Of a DNA stretch of 64,000 nucleotides, positions 47,746-57,173 are shown piece after piece. The position numbers were made by a program, and so were the translations under genes. Position 1 is the stretch's first letter; each line of letters starts with the position of its first letter. The DNA comes from Anseongella ginsenosidimutans (GTDB lineage: Bacteria; Bacteroidota; Bacteroidia; Sphingobacteriales; Sphingobacteriaceae). Under the pieces are notes generated by a model. It saw nothing but the letters and a program-made list of their open reading frames with translations, was not told the DNA's origin and did no database searches. The stretch spans positions 124,001 through 188,000 of the forward strand of contig NZ_CP042432.1 of the NCBI RefSeq assembly GCF_008033235.1, written 5' to 3'.

Positions 47746-47779
47746 CAGGAACCGGTTAGTTTAGCGATTAAAAGCTGGA

Positions 47780-47787
47780 CAAATATA
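47780..47787 (-). promoter_or_regulatory. -7 box upstream of mltD
   Basis: TATATTTG on the minus strand, 34 nt before the ATG at 47745, matches the phylum's -7 consensus. Confidence 0.45.
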
Positions 47788-47837
47788 ACAATCTCTAAAA
47801 ATAACTTTAAAAACCCCGGAATAGTATAGGCGCAGCG

Positions 47838-49253
47838 TTAAAAATTGCTATTGGCAAAAGCCAGCAGGTCCTGCTCGCCAAACTTGCGCCCTATCAGTTG
47901 CAGGCCTACGGGTAAACCGTCAGGATGTGCGCCTGCAGGGATGGAAATGGCAGGCAGGCCGGCAAGCGAGGCCTGTACGGTAAAAATATCCGCCAGGTAC
48001 ATCACAATGGGGTCGTCTGTTTTTTCTCCCAAGCCGAAAGCCGGTGTAGGCGCTGTGGGAAGAAGAATGAAATCATAGTTTTCCAGGAGGCTGAAAAGCG
48101 CGTCGCGGATGAGACGGCGTACCTTCTGGGCTTTGGAATAATAAGCGTCGTAATACCCGGCGCTCAGGACAAAGGTACCCAGCATGATGCGCCGCTTTAC
48201 TTCTTCCCCGAAGCCTTCCGTCCGGGATTTCTTATAGGTGCTTTCCAGGTTTTCCGCCGAAGGGCTCCGGTAGCCGTAATGTACCCCGTCGTAACGGGCC
48301 AGGTTAGAGGAAGCTTCCGCCATGGTGAGAATGTAGTAAGCGGGGACCACAAAATCAAGATAGGGAAAATCGCATGCCTCTGCGGTATGGCCCAGTTCCC
48401 TGAGGCGGGAGATCTGCGATTCCATGCAGGAACGAACGCCTTCATCCAGGCCGGGGCTTTCAAATGCTTCCTTGAGATAGGCGATCTTTGCTTTTCCCTT
48501 GAATTCCAGTAAACTGCTGTAAGCAGGTACTTCCCGGGCGGAGGAAGTACTGTCGGCGGGGTCTGCTCCGGCAATCACTTCCAGGATCAGTGCAGCGTCT
48601 TCCACCGAATGCGTTAAGGGGCCCACCTGATCAAAGGAGGAAGCATAGGCGATAATACCGTTACGGGAAACGCGGCCGTAGCTCGGTTTCAAGCCTACCA
48701 CACCGCAGAAGGCCGCAGGCTGCCGCACGGAGCCGCCTGTATCGGTCCCCAGCGCAGCCTGGCAAAGGCCGGCCTGTACAGCCACAGCTGAGCCGCCCGA
48801 GGAACCGCCCGGAACCCGGGACGTATCGGCTGCATTTAAAACAGGACCGAAAAAGGAGGTTTCGTTAGAGGCGCCCATGGCAAATTCATCGCAATTAAGC
48901 CGGCCGATGATAATGGCGTCTTCCTGCAGGAGGCGCTCTACTACGGTAGCTGAATATACAGAGACAAAGCCGTCGAGCATACGGGAGGCCGCAGCGACCC
49001 GGTGATCTTTAAAACAGATATTGTCTTTAAGGCCAATGATAAGCCCTGCCAGCTTACCGGCCGTTCCTGCCAGTATCTTTTCCTGGATGACGTTCGCCCG
49101 GGAAGCGGCCTCTTCTGAAAAAACTTCAATAAAAGCGTTGAGATGCTGCCTTTCCCTGATCCGGGAAAGGTACTGATCTAATAGTCCGGGTAAGGTAAGG
49201 CGGCCGGCAAAGATGTGGCTCCTTACTTCCCTGATCGAGGAATCAATTTTCAA
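47838..49253 (-). CDS. gatA: Asp-tRNA(Asn)/Glu-tRNA(Gln) amidotransferase subunit A
   Basis: An amidase-signature enzyme of about 470 residues with the catalytic Lys in GLKDNICFKD and the Ser-cisSer pair in GGSSGGSAVAV. GatA releases ammonia from glutamine for transamidation of misacylated tRNA. The TTG at 49253 (KIDSSIREVRSHIFAG after the start) aligns best with other GatA starts; a GTG at 49331 would lie inside the tatA gene and add 26 residues with no similarity. gatB and gatC are not in the window. Confidence 0.88.
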   Translation of the reverse strand: MKIDSSIREVRSHIFAGRLTLPGLLDQYLSRIRERQHLNAFIEVFSEEAASRANVIQEKILAGTAGKLAGLIIGLKDNICFKDHRVAAASRMLDGFVSVYSATVVERLLQEDAIIIGRLNCDEFAMGASNETSFFGPVLNAADTSRVPGGSSGGSAVAVQAGLCQAALGTDTGGSVRQPAAFCGVVGLKPSYGRVSRNGIIAYASSFDQVGPLTHSVEDAALILEVIAGADPADSTSSAREVPAYSSLLEFKGKAKIAYLKEAFESPGLDEGVRSCMESQISRLRELGHTAEACDFPYLDFVVPAYYILTMAEASSNLARYDGVHYGYRSPSAENLESTYKKSRTEGFGEEVKRRIMLGTFVLSAGYYDAYYSKAQKVRRLIRDALFSLLENYDFILLPTAPTPAFGLGEKTDDPIVMYLADIFTVQASLAGLPAISIPAGAHPDGLPVGLQLIGRKFGEQDLLAFANSNF

Positions 49254-49281
49254 ATCTTCTGTTGAAGGATCCTCAAACTGA

Positions 49282-49461
49282 TTACTTCTTCTTGTCTTCA
49301 ATACTGTTGATGGTATTCTGAATTTCTTCACGAACGCCGCTGGAGGCGTCTTTGAACTCCTTCATTCCCTTTCCCAGGCCGCGCATCAATTCAGGGATCT
49401 TCTTCCCTCCGAAAAGCAATAGCACAGCCATGCCGATCATCAATAATTCTTGCGTTCCCAC
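49282..49461 (-). CDS. tatA: Sec-independent translocase TatA/E-type protein (first paralogue)
   Basis: A 59-residue protein: one hydrophobic helix ([21 protein letters not shown]), the conserved [16 protein letters not shown] hinge and an amphipathic basic helix ([16 protein letters not shown]). It is below the size often reported. The likely start is GTG at 49461 (GTQELL). It lies 26 bp after the next tatA and 28 bp before gatA, all on the minus strand. Confidence 0.85.
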   Translation of the reverse strand: MGTQELLMIGMAVLLLFGGKKIPELMRGLGKGMKEFKDASSGVREEIQNTINSIEDKKK

Positions 49462-49487
49462 GACAATGAAAATTTATCGGTTTAACC

Positions 49488-49721
49488 TTACTGCTGAGGT
49501 TGTGGAGCGGACTGCTTTTTGGCTTCGGATTTTTTCACCGAATCGTCCAGTTCTTCCTTCATACCATCCTGTGCGTCCTTAAACTCGCGTACACCGCGAC
49601 CCAGGCCGCGCATGAGTTCAGGAATCTTTTTCCCGCCAAAAAGCAACAGTACGATCAGCGAGACAACAACGATCTCACCGGCACCAATCCCACCTAAAAA
49701 CAAAAGACTGTTATGAAACAT
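49488..49721 (-). CDS. tatA: Sec-independent translocase TatA/E-type protein (second paralogue)
   Basis: A 77-residue TatA-like protein with [21 protein letters not shown], the same [16 protein letters not shown] hinge and a charged tail rich in K, E and Q ([13 protein letters not shown]). It shares nearly identical hinge residues with its neighbour, so the pair arose by duplication. The start at 49721 is preferred over the longer frame to 49754. TatC is not in the window. A -7 box TATATTTG (minus, 49748-49741) sits 19 nt upstream. Confidence 0.9.
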   Translation of the reverse strand: MFHNSLLFLGGIGAGEIVVVSLIVLLLFGGKKIPELMRGLGRGVREFKDAQDGMKEELDDSVKKSEAKKQSAPQPQQ

Positions 49722-49757
49722 GTTGAAAAAGTTTATAATACAAATATACGACAAAAA

Positions 49758-51008
49758 TTATCTTCCGTACAACCAATACTCCGGATTCAATTTGACCGTG
49801 CCTTTCCATAGCTGGAATTCCACTTTCGTGCCTTCATCGGGAGAAGTGCGCACCACGCCTAGCGCCTGTTTCAGGATAACTTTGTCTCCCTGCTCTACCA
49901 AAACAGATTTCAGCCTGGAATACACGGTAAAATATTCCCCGTGTTTCACGATCACTGCGAGGTTACCGCCAATCTGCACAATGCTGGTAACTTCTCCTTC
50001 AAATACTGCCCGGGCTACCGCTCCCGGATCGGTTTTTATACCTACTCCAAGGTTATCCACGATCACGTTTTCCAGCACAGGATGTTCCTGCCTGCCGAAC
50101 CTGGATACGATCACCCCGGCTTCCACCGGCCAGGGAAGCTTCCCGCGATTATTGGCAAACCCTGCCGACAGCGCCTTGGCTTCCGGTGTTAAGGCAAGTG
50201 CGGAAGAACCCCGGCTAACTTCCGGCGCCGGCGCTTCTCCCCGGGCCTTCGCGGCTGCTTCCGCCTTCCGTCGGGCTTCTTCAATTTCCCGCTTGATCGC
50301 CGCAGTAATGGCAGCATCCAGGCGCCGGGCTTCCTGCTGCTGGGTGGCCAGCTTCTCTTTCAGCGTTTCCTCCTTATCCTGGAGCTGGCTCACCACGGCG
50401 GACTGCTGCTGCTTGTCCTGGTTAAGTACGTCCCGCTGCTTTTCGTTTTCGGCCAGCAGCTTTACCTGGCGGCTCTTGTTATTCTTCAGTTTTTCGATTT
50501 CCGCATTGAGCGCTGCCTGCGTTTCTTTAATGTATCCTGCCTGTTTGCGCCGGTATTCCCCGATGTCCTGCAGGTAACGGATCCTCCTGAAAGCCTGCTG
50601 AAAATCTTTGGCGGCGAAAATGAACATCAGCTTTGAATAGGAATTTTTATTCCGGAAGGCAAAACTCACCATAGAGGCGTATTCTTCCTGGAGTTTTTCA
50701 AGTTTTTCCCTCAGGGAAGCGATCTGGCGCTGGTTCCCGTAAATTTCATTATCCAGGACGTTTATCTGGGAATTGACGTTATTGATCAGCTTCTGCCGGT
50801 TCCTGATCTGGGAGTTCAGCGCCTGCAGTTCTTCCAGCGAGGCCGACTTATCCTTTTGTGTTTCGTTAAGTATACGCTGGGTATAGGCGATATCCTTTTC
50901 AAGCTGCTGCTTTCGCTTTTCCAATTCGGCCCTGGTTTGCCCGTATCCTGCCAGGGATACAAGCAGCAGCACTACAATAACGCTAATACTTTTAAACAAT
51001 GCCTGCAT
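49758..51008 (-). CDS. envC: EnvC-like murein hydrolase activator
   Basis: A 416-residue exported protein: signal peptide (LAGYGQ), a long coiled coil (about residues 25-250), and a C-terminal LytM-fold domain. The domain lacks the metal ligands of active M23 enzymes (the usual H...D and HxH are replaced, for example GVGIKT and KVEFQLW), as in EnvC, which activates amidases instead of cutting. It should work in cell separation. The gene lies 2 bp from the DUF4292 gene. Confidence 0.85.
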   Translation of the reverse strand: MQALFKSISVIVVLLLVSLAGYGQTRAELEKRKQQLEKDIAYTQRILNETQKDKSASLEELQALNSQIRNRQKLINNVNSQINVLDNEIYGNQRQIASLREKLEKLQEEYASMVSFAFRNKNSYSKLMFIFAAKDFQQAFRRIRYLQDIGEYRRKQAGYIKETQAALNAEIEKLKNNKSRQVKLLAENEKQRDVLNQDKQQQSAVVSQLQDKEETLKEKLATQQQEARRLDAAITAAIKREIEEARRKAEAAAKARGEAPAPEVSRGSSALALTPEAKALSAGFANNRGKLPWPVEAGVIVSRFGRQEHPVLENVIVDNLGVGIKTDPGAVARAVFEGEVTSIVQIGGNLAVIVKHGEYFTVYSRLKSVLVEQGDKVILKQALGVVRTSPDEGTKVEFQLWKGTVKLNPEYWLYGR

Positions 51009-51010
51009 AT

Positions 51011-51799
51011 TTATTGCATCCGTTTATACCGCCCCGGAACCGTGAACGGAAAGTCCTGGGGTTCATTCAGAGAAAAGGTATCATATGTTAAATGGATACT
51101 CAACTCCTTTTCTGACGCATCGGAAGTAAAGCTCACTGAACGCGGGATCCATTTTCCGCTGCGATTTTCAAAGTTATGATAATCGACGTTAAAATTTCCG
51201 CCGCTCGCTTTTTCCCGGATAGAAATTTTCTCTACTTTATAATCCTGGTTAAACCGGAGCAGGTAACTGAACAACTCTTCCACCCCTTCCAGCCGGTAGC
51301 CGCCGGGCATTTCCCATAACTGCCCCTTGCTCTCCATCAGGTACCGGGGCGAATTTCCTGTCAGGGCGGATTCCAGCAGGGCGAAACTGATCCCGGGATG
51401 CACATGTTCTCTTAAATAATCAAGGTCCTGGCTGACATAGGTACGTTCCAGCCTGTTAAAGAACTTTATGCTATCCGGAGTGATCATGGCCCGTGCTACC
51501 TCCAGGCCAAGGATGGCGGTAACCGAAGCCCATATCACCTTATCCTTTTGCATACGCAGGTTCAGGCTTACCTGGTAGTTCCTGTTTCCGTCTGCGATCT
51601 CCGCCTTTCCGCGTGCAGCCAGCCAGGAGAATTCCAGGTCGGAACGTTGAACGGCTTCATGGAACGCACCCACTTCCTTTTCCTTCCGCACGAGACGATC
51701 GCCTGCGTCCGCCCGGCCTTCCACGGCTTTTTTCCTTGTCTTACATCCTCCTGCCAGCAGCAGCAAAAGGATAAAGCAAGTCAGATATCTTTTATTCAT
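51011..51799 (-). CDS. DUF4292 outer-membrane lipoprotein
   Basis: A 262-residue lipoprotein (lipobox LLAGGC, about residue 19) with a beta-rich mature part (NYQVSLNLRMQKDKVIWASV, IKFFNRLERTYVSQDLDYL). DUF4292 proteins resemble LolB-like folds and are of unknown function. It sits between the TPR gene and envC, overlapping the former by 8 bp, a conserved Bacteroidota order to my knowledge. Confidence 0.88.
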   Translation of the reverse strand: MNKRYLTCFILLLLLAGGCKTRKKAVEGRADAGDRLVRKEKEVGAFHEAVQRSDLEFSWLAARGKAEIADGNRNYQVSLNLRMQKDKVIWASVTAILGLEVARAMITPDSIKFFNRLERTYVSQDLDYLREHVHPGISFALLESALTGNSPRYLMESKGQLWEMPGGYRLEGVEELFSYLLRFNQDYKVEKISIREKASGGNFNVDYHNFENRSGKWIPRSVSFTSDASEKELSIHLTYDTFSLNEPQDFPFTVPGRYKRMQ

Positions 51800-53516
51800 A
51801 TAATTCCTTCTCTCTGATCTTTTTGTCCAGCAGGCCCGACTTCCCGCCCAGTTCTTTTGCTTTATTCCACATGTTTACCGCTTCTTCTTCTTCGCCAAGG
51901 CGAAAAAGAATATCCCCGTAATGTTCCATGAAAGTAGGGCTATGGGGAAAGCCCTCGATAGCCTTTTCTATCCATTTGCAGGCCTCCTCGTAATTCCCTG
52001 CTTTATAAAGTACCCAGGCATAGGTATCCTGATAAGACACGTTACCGGGCTCAAGGCTGATCGACTGCCTGGACATTCGCTGCGCTTTTTCCAGGTGTTG
52101 CTCTCTTAATGCCAGATAATACGCGTAATTATTCATGATAAGACTATTGGAGCGGTCAAGCTGCAGAGCAGCCTCAAACGCCCTGTCGGAAGCAGCGTGA
52201 TTCCCGGTAGCATGGTAAGCATCCCCCAGATTGGAATAAAACTGGAGCTTGAGTGCGGAGTCGCCGGCCAGCTCCAATCCTTTGTTCAGGGAAGCAACCG
52301 CCTCGCGATATTTTCCAAGCTGCATATTGGCAACCCCGTTAAAAAGATAAAAATCTGCCTGTTCCGGAAAATATTCCAGGGCTTCTTTACTGGTTTTCTC
52401 TATTCCCTGGAAATTATCCTGCGCTATTTCAAGCCGGAGAAGCTGTTCCCAAAGAAGGAGGATATTTTTTTCGTATTTAACCGCTTCGCGGTACGCATTA
52501 CTTGCCTCCGCTTGCTTGTCCTGTTGCAGCAGGATATCGCCTGCTACGGCATAGGCCCGCGCGTCGCGCGGGTAAACAGCCATCAGGATGCCGGCCAGTT
52601 CTTCGCCCTGATCCCATCTGGCCAGGCTATTGCCGGGCTTTATATAATTATCAAGCAGGATCTTGATCTTGGCGTCAATCCTGAGGCCGGGGGAACGGAA
52701 TGCTCTTTTCAACTCGTCGAAGGAATCTTTATACTTTCCGTTCGTACGGTAATGATCAGCCATAGCCAGCCGTGCATACCCGTTTTCAGGCTCGATTTTA
52801 AGCGCTTTCTTGTACGAGTCCAAAGCCTTTCCCGGTCGGTTGCCGGCATCGTATAATTCCCCCAGGATAAGGTAATAACGCGCTTCGCCCGGGTATTTCC
52901 TGATAAGCCCGCTGATCTCTTCTACGGCTTTGTCCGTTTCGCCTTTTTTAAGGTAAACGCGCTGCCTGGCCAGGGTTAACTCGGTACCGGGGCCTTCCGC
53001 TGCCTCTATTTGTTCATACACTTCCAATGCCTCGGATGCGCGGGAAAGCATCAGTAAGGCATTGGCTTTATTATAATAGTGATCCATGTTCCCCGGCTGA
53101 AGCTCGATCAGGCGGTTAAAGGTCTCCACGATCGCTTCGTATTTACCTTCTTTTTGAAGGAGATCCGCCTTGAAGCCCAGGTACCAGGGCTGCCGGTCAT
53201 TCATGGCAATCGCATTATTAATCATCTTTAATGCTTCCTGCTCCGCTCCCCGGCTGTAGTGAAGGATCGCCAGCTCGTACCAGGCCGCGTCCCCGGCTGG
53301 GTTTAACTGAACACATTTGGAAAAGTGCCCAAGGGCTGCTTCTGTATTACCCAGGGTTTTTGCTTTAAGGCCGGCGAAGAATTCGTTGGAGAACAGCATG
53401 CTGTCTGGCTCGCTCATGCCGCGCATGACAGGCGCACTCCCGCGGGGCTTTTCCTGCGCGGAGCCGTATGTCCCTGAAAGGGCAATACCCAACACGATCA
53501 GCAATGGTATCCTCAT
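51792..53516 (-). CDS. Tetratricopeptide repeat protein
   Basis: A 574-residue protein with a signal peptide (LSGTYGSAQ) and about a dozen TPR units (for example YYNKANALLMLSRASEALEVY, ARYYLILGELYDAGNRPGKAL, AFEAALQLDRSNSLIMNNYAYY). It probably acts as a protein-interaction scaffold in the periplasm, perhaps with the neighbouring DUF4292 and EnvC proteins. Short stop-start overlaps suggest one operon. Confidence 0.88.
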   Translation of the reverse strand: MRIPLLIVLGIALSGTYGSAQEKPRGSAPVMRGMSEPDSMLFSNEFFAGLKAKTLGNTEAALGHFSKCVQLNPAGDAAWYELAILHYSRGAEQEALKMINNAIAMNDRQPWYLGFKADLLQKEGKYEAIVETFNRLIELQPGNMDHYYNKANALLMLSRASEALEVYEQIEAAEGPGTELTLARQRVYLKKGETDKAVEEISGLIRKYPGEARYYLILGELYDAGNRPGKALDSYKKALKIEPENGYARLAMADHYRTNGKYKDSFDELKRAFRSPGLRIDAKIKILLDNYIKPGNSLARWDQGEELAGILMAVYPRDARAYAVAGDILLQQDKQAEASNAYREAVKYEKNILLLWEQLLRLEIAQDNFQGIEKTSKEALEYFPEQADFYLFNGVANMQLGKYREAVASLNKGLELAGDSALKLQFYSNLGDAYHATGNHAASDRAFEAALQLDRSNSLIMNNYAYYLALREQHLEKAQRMSRQSISLEPGNVSYQDTYAWVLYKAGNYEEACKWIEKAIEGFPHSPTFMEHYGDILFRLGEEEEAVNMWNKAKELGGKSGLLDKKIREKELYE

Positions 53517-53561
53517 CTCAAAATAACTTCCTGCCCCCGGTGATTATTGTTCATATTTTGA

Positions 53562-53993
53562 TTAAACGCCTGTATGGCCATACCCTCCGGCGCCCCTGGT
53601 GGTATCCGTCAGCTCCGCCGCTTCCTCCCAGCCGGCTGTTTCGTGCCGGGAAATGACCATCTGCGCGATACGATCGCCGTTGTTCACGGTGAATTCGGTG
53701 TCGGAAAAATTTATCAGCAGGACTTTGATCTCTCCCCGGTAATCGGCGTCAATGGTTCCGGGCGAATTCAATACAGTGATACCCGATTTAAAGGCCAGTC
53801 CGCTTCTCGGGCGGATTTGCGCCTCGTAGCCATCCGGTAGTTCCATAAACAATCCCGTTGGAATTATTTTGCGCTCCAGGGGCCTGAGCGTTATTCCTTC
53901 TTCCAGGAATGCCCGGAGGTCCATCCCCGCGGAACTTTCGGTTTCATATGCGGGCAGGGGATGGGAAGAACGGTTAATTACTCGTATTTTCAT
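53562..53993 (-). CDS. dut: Deoxyuridine 5'-triphosphate nucleotidohydrolase
   Basis: A 143-residue trimeric dUTPase. The motifs are visible in order: [17 protein letters not shown], the [17 protein letters not shown] block, GDRIAQMVI and C-terminal [12 protein letters not shown]. It hydrolyses dUTP to dUMP, keeping uracil out of DNA. It is separated by only 6 bp from the flippase gene upstream. Confidence 0.95.
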   Translation of the reverse strand: MKIRVINRSSHPLPAYETESSAGMDLRAFLEEGITLRPLERKIIPTGLFMELPDGYEAQIRPRSGLAFKSGITVLNSPGTIDADYRGEIKVLLINFSDTEFTVNNGDRIAQMVISRHETAGWEEAAELTDTTRGAGGYGHTGV

Positions 53994-53999
53994 GCGTGC

Positions 54000-55481
54000 T
54001 TATTTTCTGTTTAACATCCGCTTAATATTCTTTTGCTCCTTCGCGTAAATGAAACCTACGTAAAGCAGCAATAATAAGTTTCCGGCCCAGATATTACTGT
54101 CCATTACCGTGAAAGATAAAAAAGCCAATATAATTGAAATGCCAATATATTGAAGATTTTTTTTCAGCTCATAGGGAATGGGATAATTCCGCTGGCCCAG
54201 TACATAAGATAACACCATCATAAAGCCGTACGCGCCCAATGTTGCCCAGGCAGACCCGATATAGCTATACCGTGGGATCAGCCATATATTAAGCAGGATG
54301 GTACTCAGAGCGCCCAGCCCGGAGATATAAAAGCCGAAGCGGGTTTGGTCGGATAATTTATACCAAATAGACAGATTCATATAAACGCCCAGGCAAAGAT
54401 ACCCCAATAGCAGAATGGGAACTACGTTAAGGCCTTCCCAGTATTCGCTCCCGATGAAATATTTAAGCAGGCTGATATTGGTGATGATCGCCAGGAAACA
54501 AGTGGCCGAGGCGATCACAAAATACCGCATGATCACCGCATAAGTTTGCCGGGCGCCGGCCGCGGCGGAATGACTGAAAAAAAAAGGTTCGGCTCCCAGC
54601 CGGAAGGCCTGGACAAAGATATTCAGGAAAATAGCCAGCTTTGAGCAGGCTCCGAAAATACCCAGATCGCGCATGCCTTGCTGGGCGGGAAGCAGAAAAC
54701 CCATGAGAATGCGGCTGATATTTTCATTAATGATAAACGAAATATTTGCGATGAGTATGGGCCAGCTATAGGCCAGCATCTTTTTCATTAGTTCCAGGTT
54801 GACCCTGAACCTGACTTTTAATAACTCAGGCGTAAGCAGGAGAAAGGTAAGAGCGCTGGCGGCAAGATTGGCAATAAACACATAGCCGATCCAATCGGCG
54901 CCGTAGAGCTGCTGAAGTGTATCATGAAATGCCCATTTCTCCCGGATAGCATACGGAACTACCACGATCAGGAGCAAATTCAGCAGGATAAAAACAGCGA
55001 TATTGAGGAACTTGAGCAGGCTGTACCGCACGGCGCGTCCTTCTGCTCTTAACCGCGCGAAAGGCAGTACCGCCAGGTTGTCAAAAAACACGATCCATGC
55101 AAAAAGGCGAATGTAATCTGTGTATTCGCCGGCGGGAACCAGCAGGTCCTTTTGCATCAGGGCGGCCAGCCCCTGGGCGTTGGCGAAGCTGCCAGCCAGG
55201 AACAAGGCGGATAAAGCGCCCACCAGCAGGAAGCCGTTGGAGTAAACCGCCTGCTTGTCATCGTGCTTCTGCAGGTACCGGAAATAAGTGGTTTCCATCC
55301 CGAAAGCAAGAAGGGCATTGATCAGCGCAGCCCAGGCGTACATTTCGGTAAAAATGCCGTAAACCTCCTCCTGGTACACGCGGGTGTACAGCGGAGTGAG
55401 CAGGAAATTCAGCAGCCTGGCCGCAATGGTGCTGATCCCGTAAATGGCGGTTTGCCCTGCAAATTTTCTATAAACAGACAA
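54000..55481 (-). CDS. Oligosaccharide flippase-family membrane protein
   Basis: A 493-residue polytopic protein with about 12-14 hydrophobic helices, beginning MSVYRKFAGQTAIYGISTIAARLLNF and typical of MOP-superfamily polysaccharide exporters (Wzx-like). It should flip a lipid-linked sugar across the inner membrane. The cargo is unknown, though nearby epimerase, GT2 and GT39 genes point to cell-surface glycans. Confidence 0.88.
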   Translation of the reverse strand: MSVYRKFAGQTAIYGISTIAARLLNFLLTPLYTRVYQEEVYGIFTEMYAWAALINALLAFGMETTYFRYLQKHDDKQAVYSNGFLLVGALSALFLAGSFANAQGLAALMQKDLLVPAGEYTDYIRLFAWIVFFDNLAVLPFARLRAEGRAVRYSLLKFLNIAVFILLNLLLIVVVPYAIREKWAFHDTLQQLYGADWIGYVFIANLAASALTFLLLTPELLKVRFRVNLELMKKMLAYSWPILIANISFIINENISRILMGFLLPAQQGMRDLGIFGACSKLAIFLNIFVQAFRLGAEPFFFSHSAAAGARQTYAVIMRYFVIASATCFLAIITNISLLKYFIGSEYWEGLNVVPILLLGYLCLGVYMNLSIWYKLSDQTRFGFYISGLGALSTILLNIWLIPRYSYIGSAWATLGAYGFMMVLSYVLGQRNYPIPYELKKNLQYIGISIILAFLSFTVMDSNIWAGNLLLLLYVGFIYAKEQKNIKRMLNRK

Positions 55482-55489
55482 AAAGAATG

Positions 55490-55786
55490 CTATTTAGGGC
55501 CAAAGATACCTTTTTTTCGAACTACGAAATCACTGAATCCCTGCAGCACCTCGCTTTCCTGTACCTCCACGTTTTCCACGCTGGCCCGTTCCGGCCCCTC
55601 ATGGCACCATTCAAGGAACTGGTCCAGGTTTAGCGGGATCCCCTCGGCTTCGGCATACACAGAACCATCCGGCTCATTCCTCACAAAACCGGTAATACCC
55701 AGCTGGTTGGCTACGGCCTTTGTACTATCGCGAAACCAAACGCCCTGCACCTTCCCGGTGATCCGTATATTAAGATGTTTTTTCAT
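55490..55786 (-). CDS. Acylphosphatase
   Basis: A 98-residue enzyme with the acylphosphatase signature GKVQGVWFRDSTK (R19) and GFVRNEPDGSV (N37), the two catalytic residues. It hydrolyses acyl phosphates. The C-terminal part (DFVVRKKGIFGPK) is slightly longer than usual. It lies just upstream of the flippase on the same strand. Confidence 0.93.
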   Translation of the reverse strand: MKKHLNIRITGKVQGVWFRDSTKAVANQLGITGFVRNEPDGSVYAEAEGIPLNLDQFLEWCHEGPERASVENVEVQESEVLQGFSDFVVRKKGIFGPK

Positions 55787-55810
55787 GTTACTTTATATTC
55801 AAAAGCAGGA

Positions 55811-57139
55811 TCATTCGCTACCCTGCTGCCAGCGGCCTTCCTGGCTGGCTGCCCCGGTCTCCCCGGTTGGCCGGCCCGCCTGAACCAGCGGTGTTACACG
55901 CGTATTTTCGCCGGGCCGCAGGCCGTCCAGGCCGCTAAGCAGGTTAACCCCGGGCTTCTTTCCCTTTTTAAAGCTCCCCAGGTGTTCCCAGCCAAAGAAT
56001 TCAGCGCCGTTCCGCGTAGCCCATTGCAACAATTGCTCCAGGCTGATCCCCGGAAAACGGCCGGCAATCGTTTTCATTTCCTCCAGGATGCTGAGACGGT
56101 CATTGGATGCAAGACTATCGGTCCCCAGCACCAGGTTAAGCCCTTGCTCAACAAAAAGGGGAATGTCCGGAAGCCGCTGTTCAATATACAGGTTCGCATT
56201 CGGGCAAAGGCACCACCAGGCATTGCTTCCCTTGCTGGCCAGCGCTATATCTTCCGCACGTGTATAGGTATTATGTACCAGGAGTATTTTTCCGGACTCC
56301 CCCAGCCAGGGAAGCCAGGCAGCAAGCGCGGCGCAGCCATAAGGACGGAAAAAAGAAATATCAATGCCGAATTCGCGGTAGAGGCGGTTAAAATCCCCGC
56401 TCCCATCCCCGTAAAAAAGATCCTCCTCTGCGCTTTCCTGGTTATGAATGGAAAACAGTTCAGGCCCGCTGCCGTTTGCGGCCTGGCCGGCAATAAGTTC
56501 GAATAACTTTCTGGAAACGGAATAGGGCGAATGCGGCACAATTCCCGCCCTGCTGCCGGGCGCCGGGCCGAATCCGGAAGCGGCGGGAGTGCCGGATGCA
56601 TGGACGCCGGGAGAAGCCGTGCCCGTGCCTGACCCCGGGCCTGTGGTAAAAGCTTCCTTTAACCTTACCGCGTCAGACAAGATCTTCTCCGCCTTGCATG
56701 GGTCAAAACCAAACACTTCCAGGAAGGTATGGTACTGAAGCCGGGAGTTATGCTTCAGGGAGAACGACAGGTTGGAATTAGCAATATCTCCAACAGCGAC
56801 AATGCCGCCGGCAAGCATTTCACTTTCCGCCTGTTCCATTGCGGCGATAACTTCTTCCTCCGGAAAATGCCTTGAACGCTGAAGCTGCAGAATAAAATCA
56901 ACCAGGCCCCTGCCCTTCTGCACCAGGCCCTTCATTGGAGAAAGTTCCAGATGGCAATGCGCGTTGATAAATCCTGGCGTAAGCACCCCCTCCATATATT
57001 CGGCATCGGCATTTTCACTTCCCGTGTCCGGGCCTGACAGCAGGAGGTCAGCTACCGCGCCGTCCTCTTCCAGTACCAGCACGGCACCGGGATGAAGCCT
57101 GCTTCCGTCAAATACCCAGTCAGCTGTCAGCTTTCGCAT
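55811..57139 (-). CDS. Amidohydrolase-family deaminase/hydrolase
   Basis: A 442-residue metal-dependent hydrolase. TIM-barrel features include INAHCHLELSPM (metal HxH) early and VPHSPYSVS plus LGTDSLASNDRLSIL near the end. A Gly/Pro/Ala-rich insert of about 40 residues (for example PGSGTGTASPGVHASG) sits in the middle, unusual for the family. The ATG at 57139 (MRKLTADWVF) directly follows a -7 box (AAC spacer); the upstream frame adds residues from the rlmN side. Chlorohydrolase/S-adenosylhomocysteine deaminase-like activity is possible but unproved. Confidence 0.85.
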   Translation of the reverse strand: MRKLTADWVFDGSRLHPGAVLVLEEDGAVADLLLSGPDTGSENADAEYMEGVLTPGFINAHCHLELSPMKGLVQKGRGLVDFILQLQRSRHFPEEEVIAAMEQAESEMLAGGIVAVGDIANSNLSFSLKHNSRLQYHTFLEVFGFDPCKAEKILSDAVRLKEAFTTGPGSGTGTASPGVHASGTPAASGFGPAPGSRAGIVPHSPYSVSRKLFELIAGQAANGSGPELFSIHNQESAEEDLFYGDGSGDFNRLYREFGIDISFFRPYGCAALAAWLPWLGESGKILLVHNTYTRAEDIALASKGSNAWWCLCPNANLYIEQRLPDIPLFVEQGLNLVLGTDSLASNDRLSILEEMKTIAGRFPGISLEQLLQWATRNGAEFFGWEHLGSFKKGKKPGVNLLSGLDGLRPGENTRVTPLVQAGRPTGETGAASQEGRWQQGSE

Positions 57140-57142
57140 GTT

Positions 57143-57169
57143 CAAAGGTACAGAAATTCCGTACCTTTG
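57143..57169. promoter_or_regulatory. Symmetric divergent promoter between amidohydrolase and rlmN
   Basis: The sequence CAAAGGTAC, nine bases, then GTACCTTTG is a perfect inverted repeat. Each arm is a -7 box (TACCTTTG) facing outward: plus strand 57162-57169, four bases before the GTG of rlmN at 57174; minus strand 57150-57143, three bases before the ATG of the amidohydrolase at 57139. Both mRNAs would be leaderless or nearly so. Confidence 0.7.
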
Positions 57170-57173
57170 CACC

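Noticed and set aside
49720-50577. 285-codon plus-strand frame opposite envC
   Set aside because: Serine-rich antisense of the coiled coil; no homology or start signals, while the minus-strand protein is a clear EnvC.
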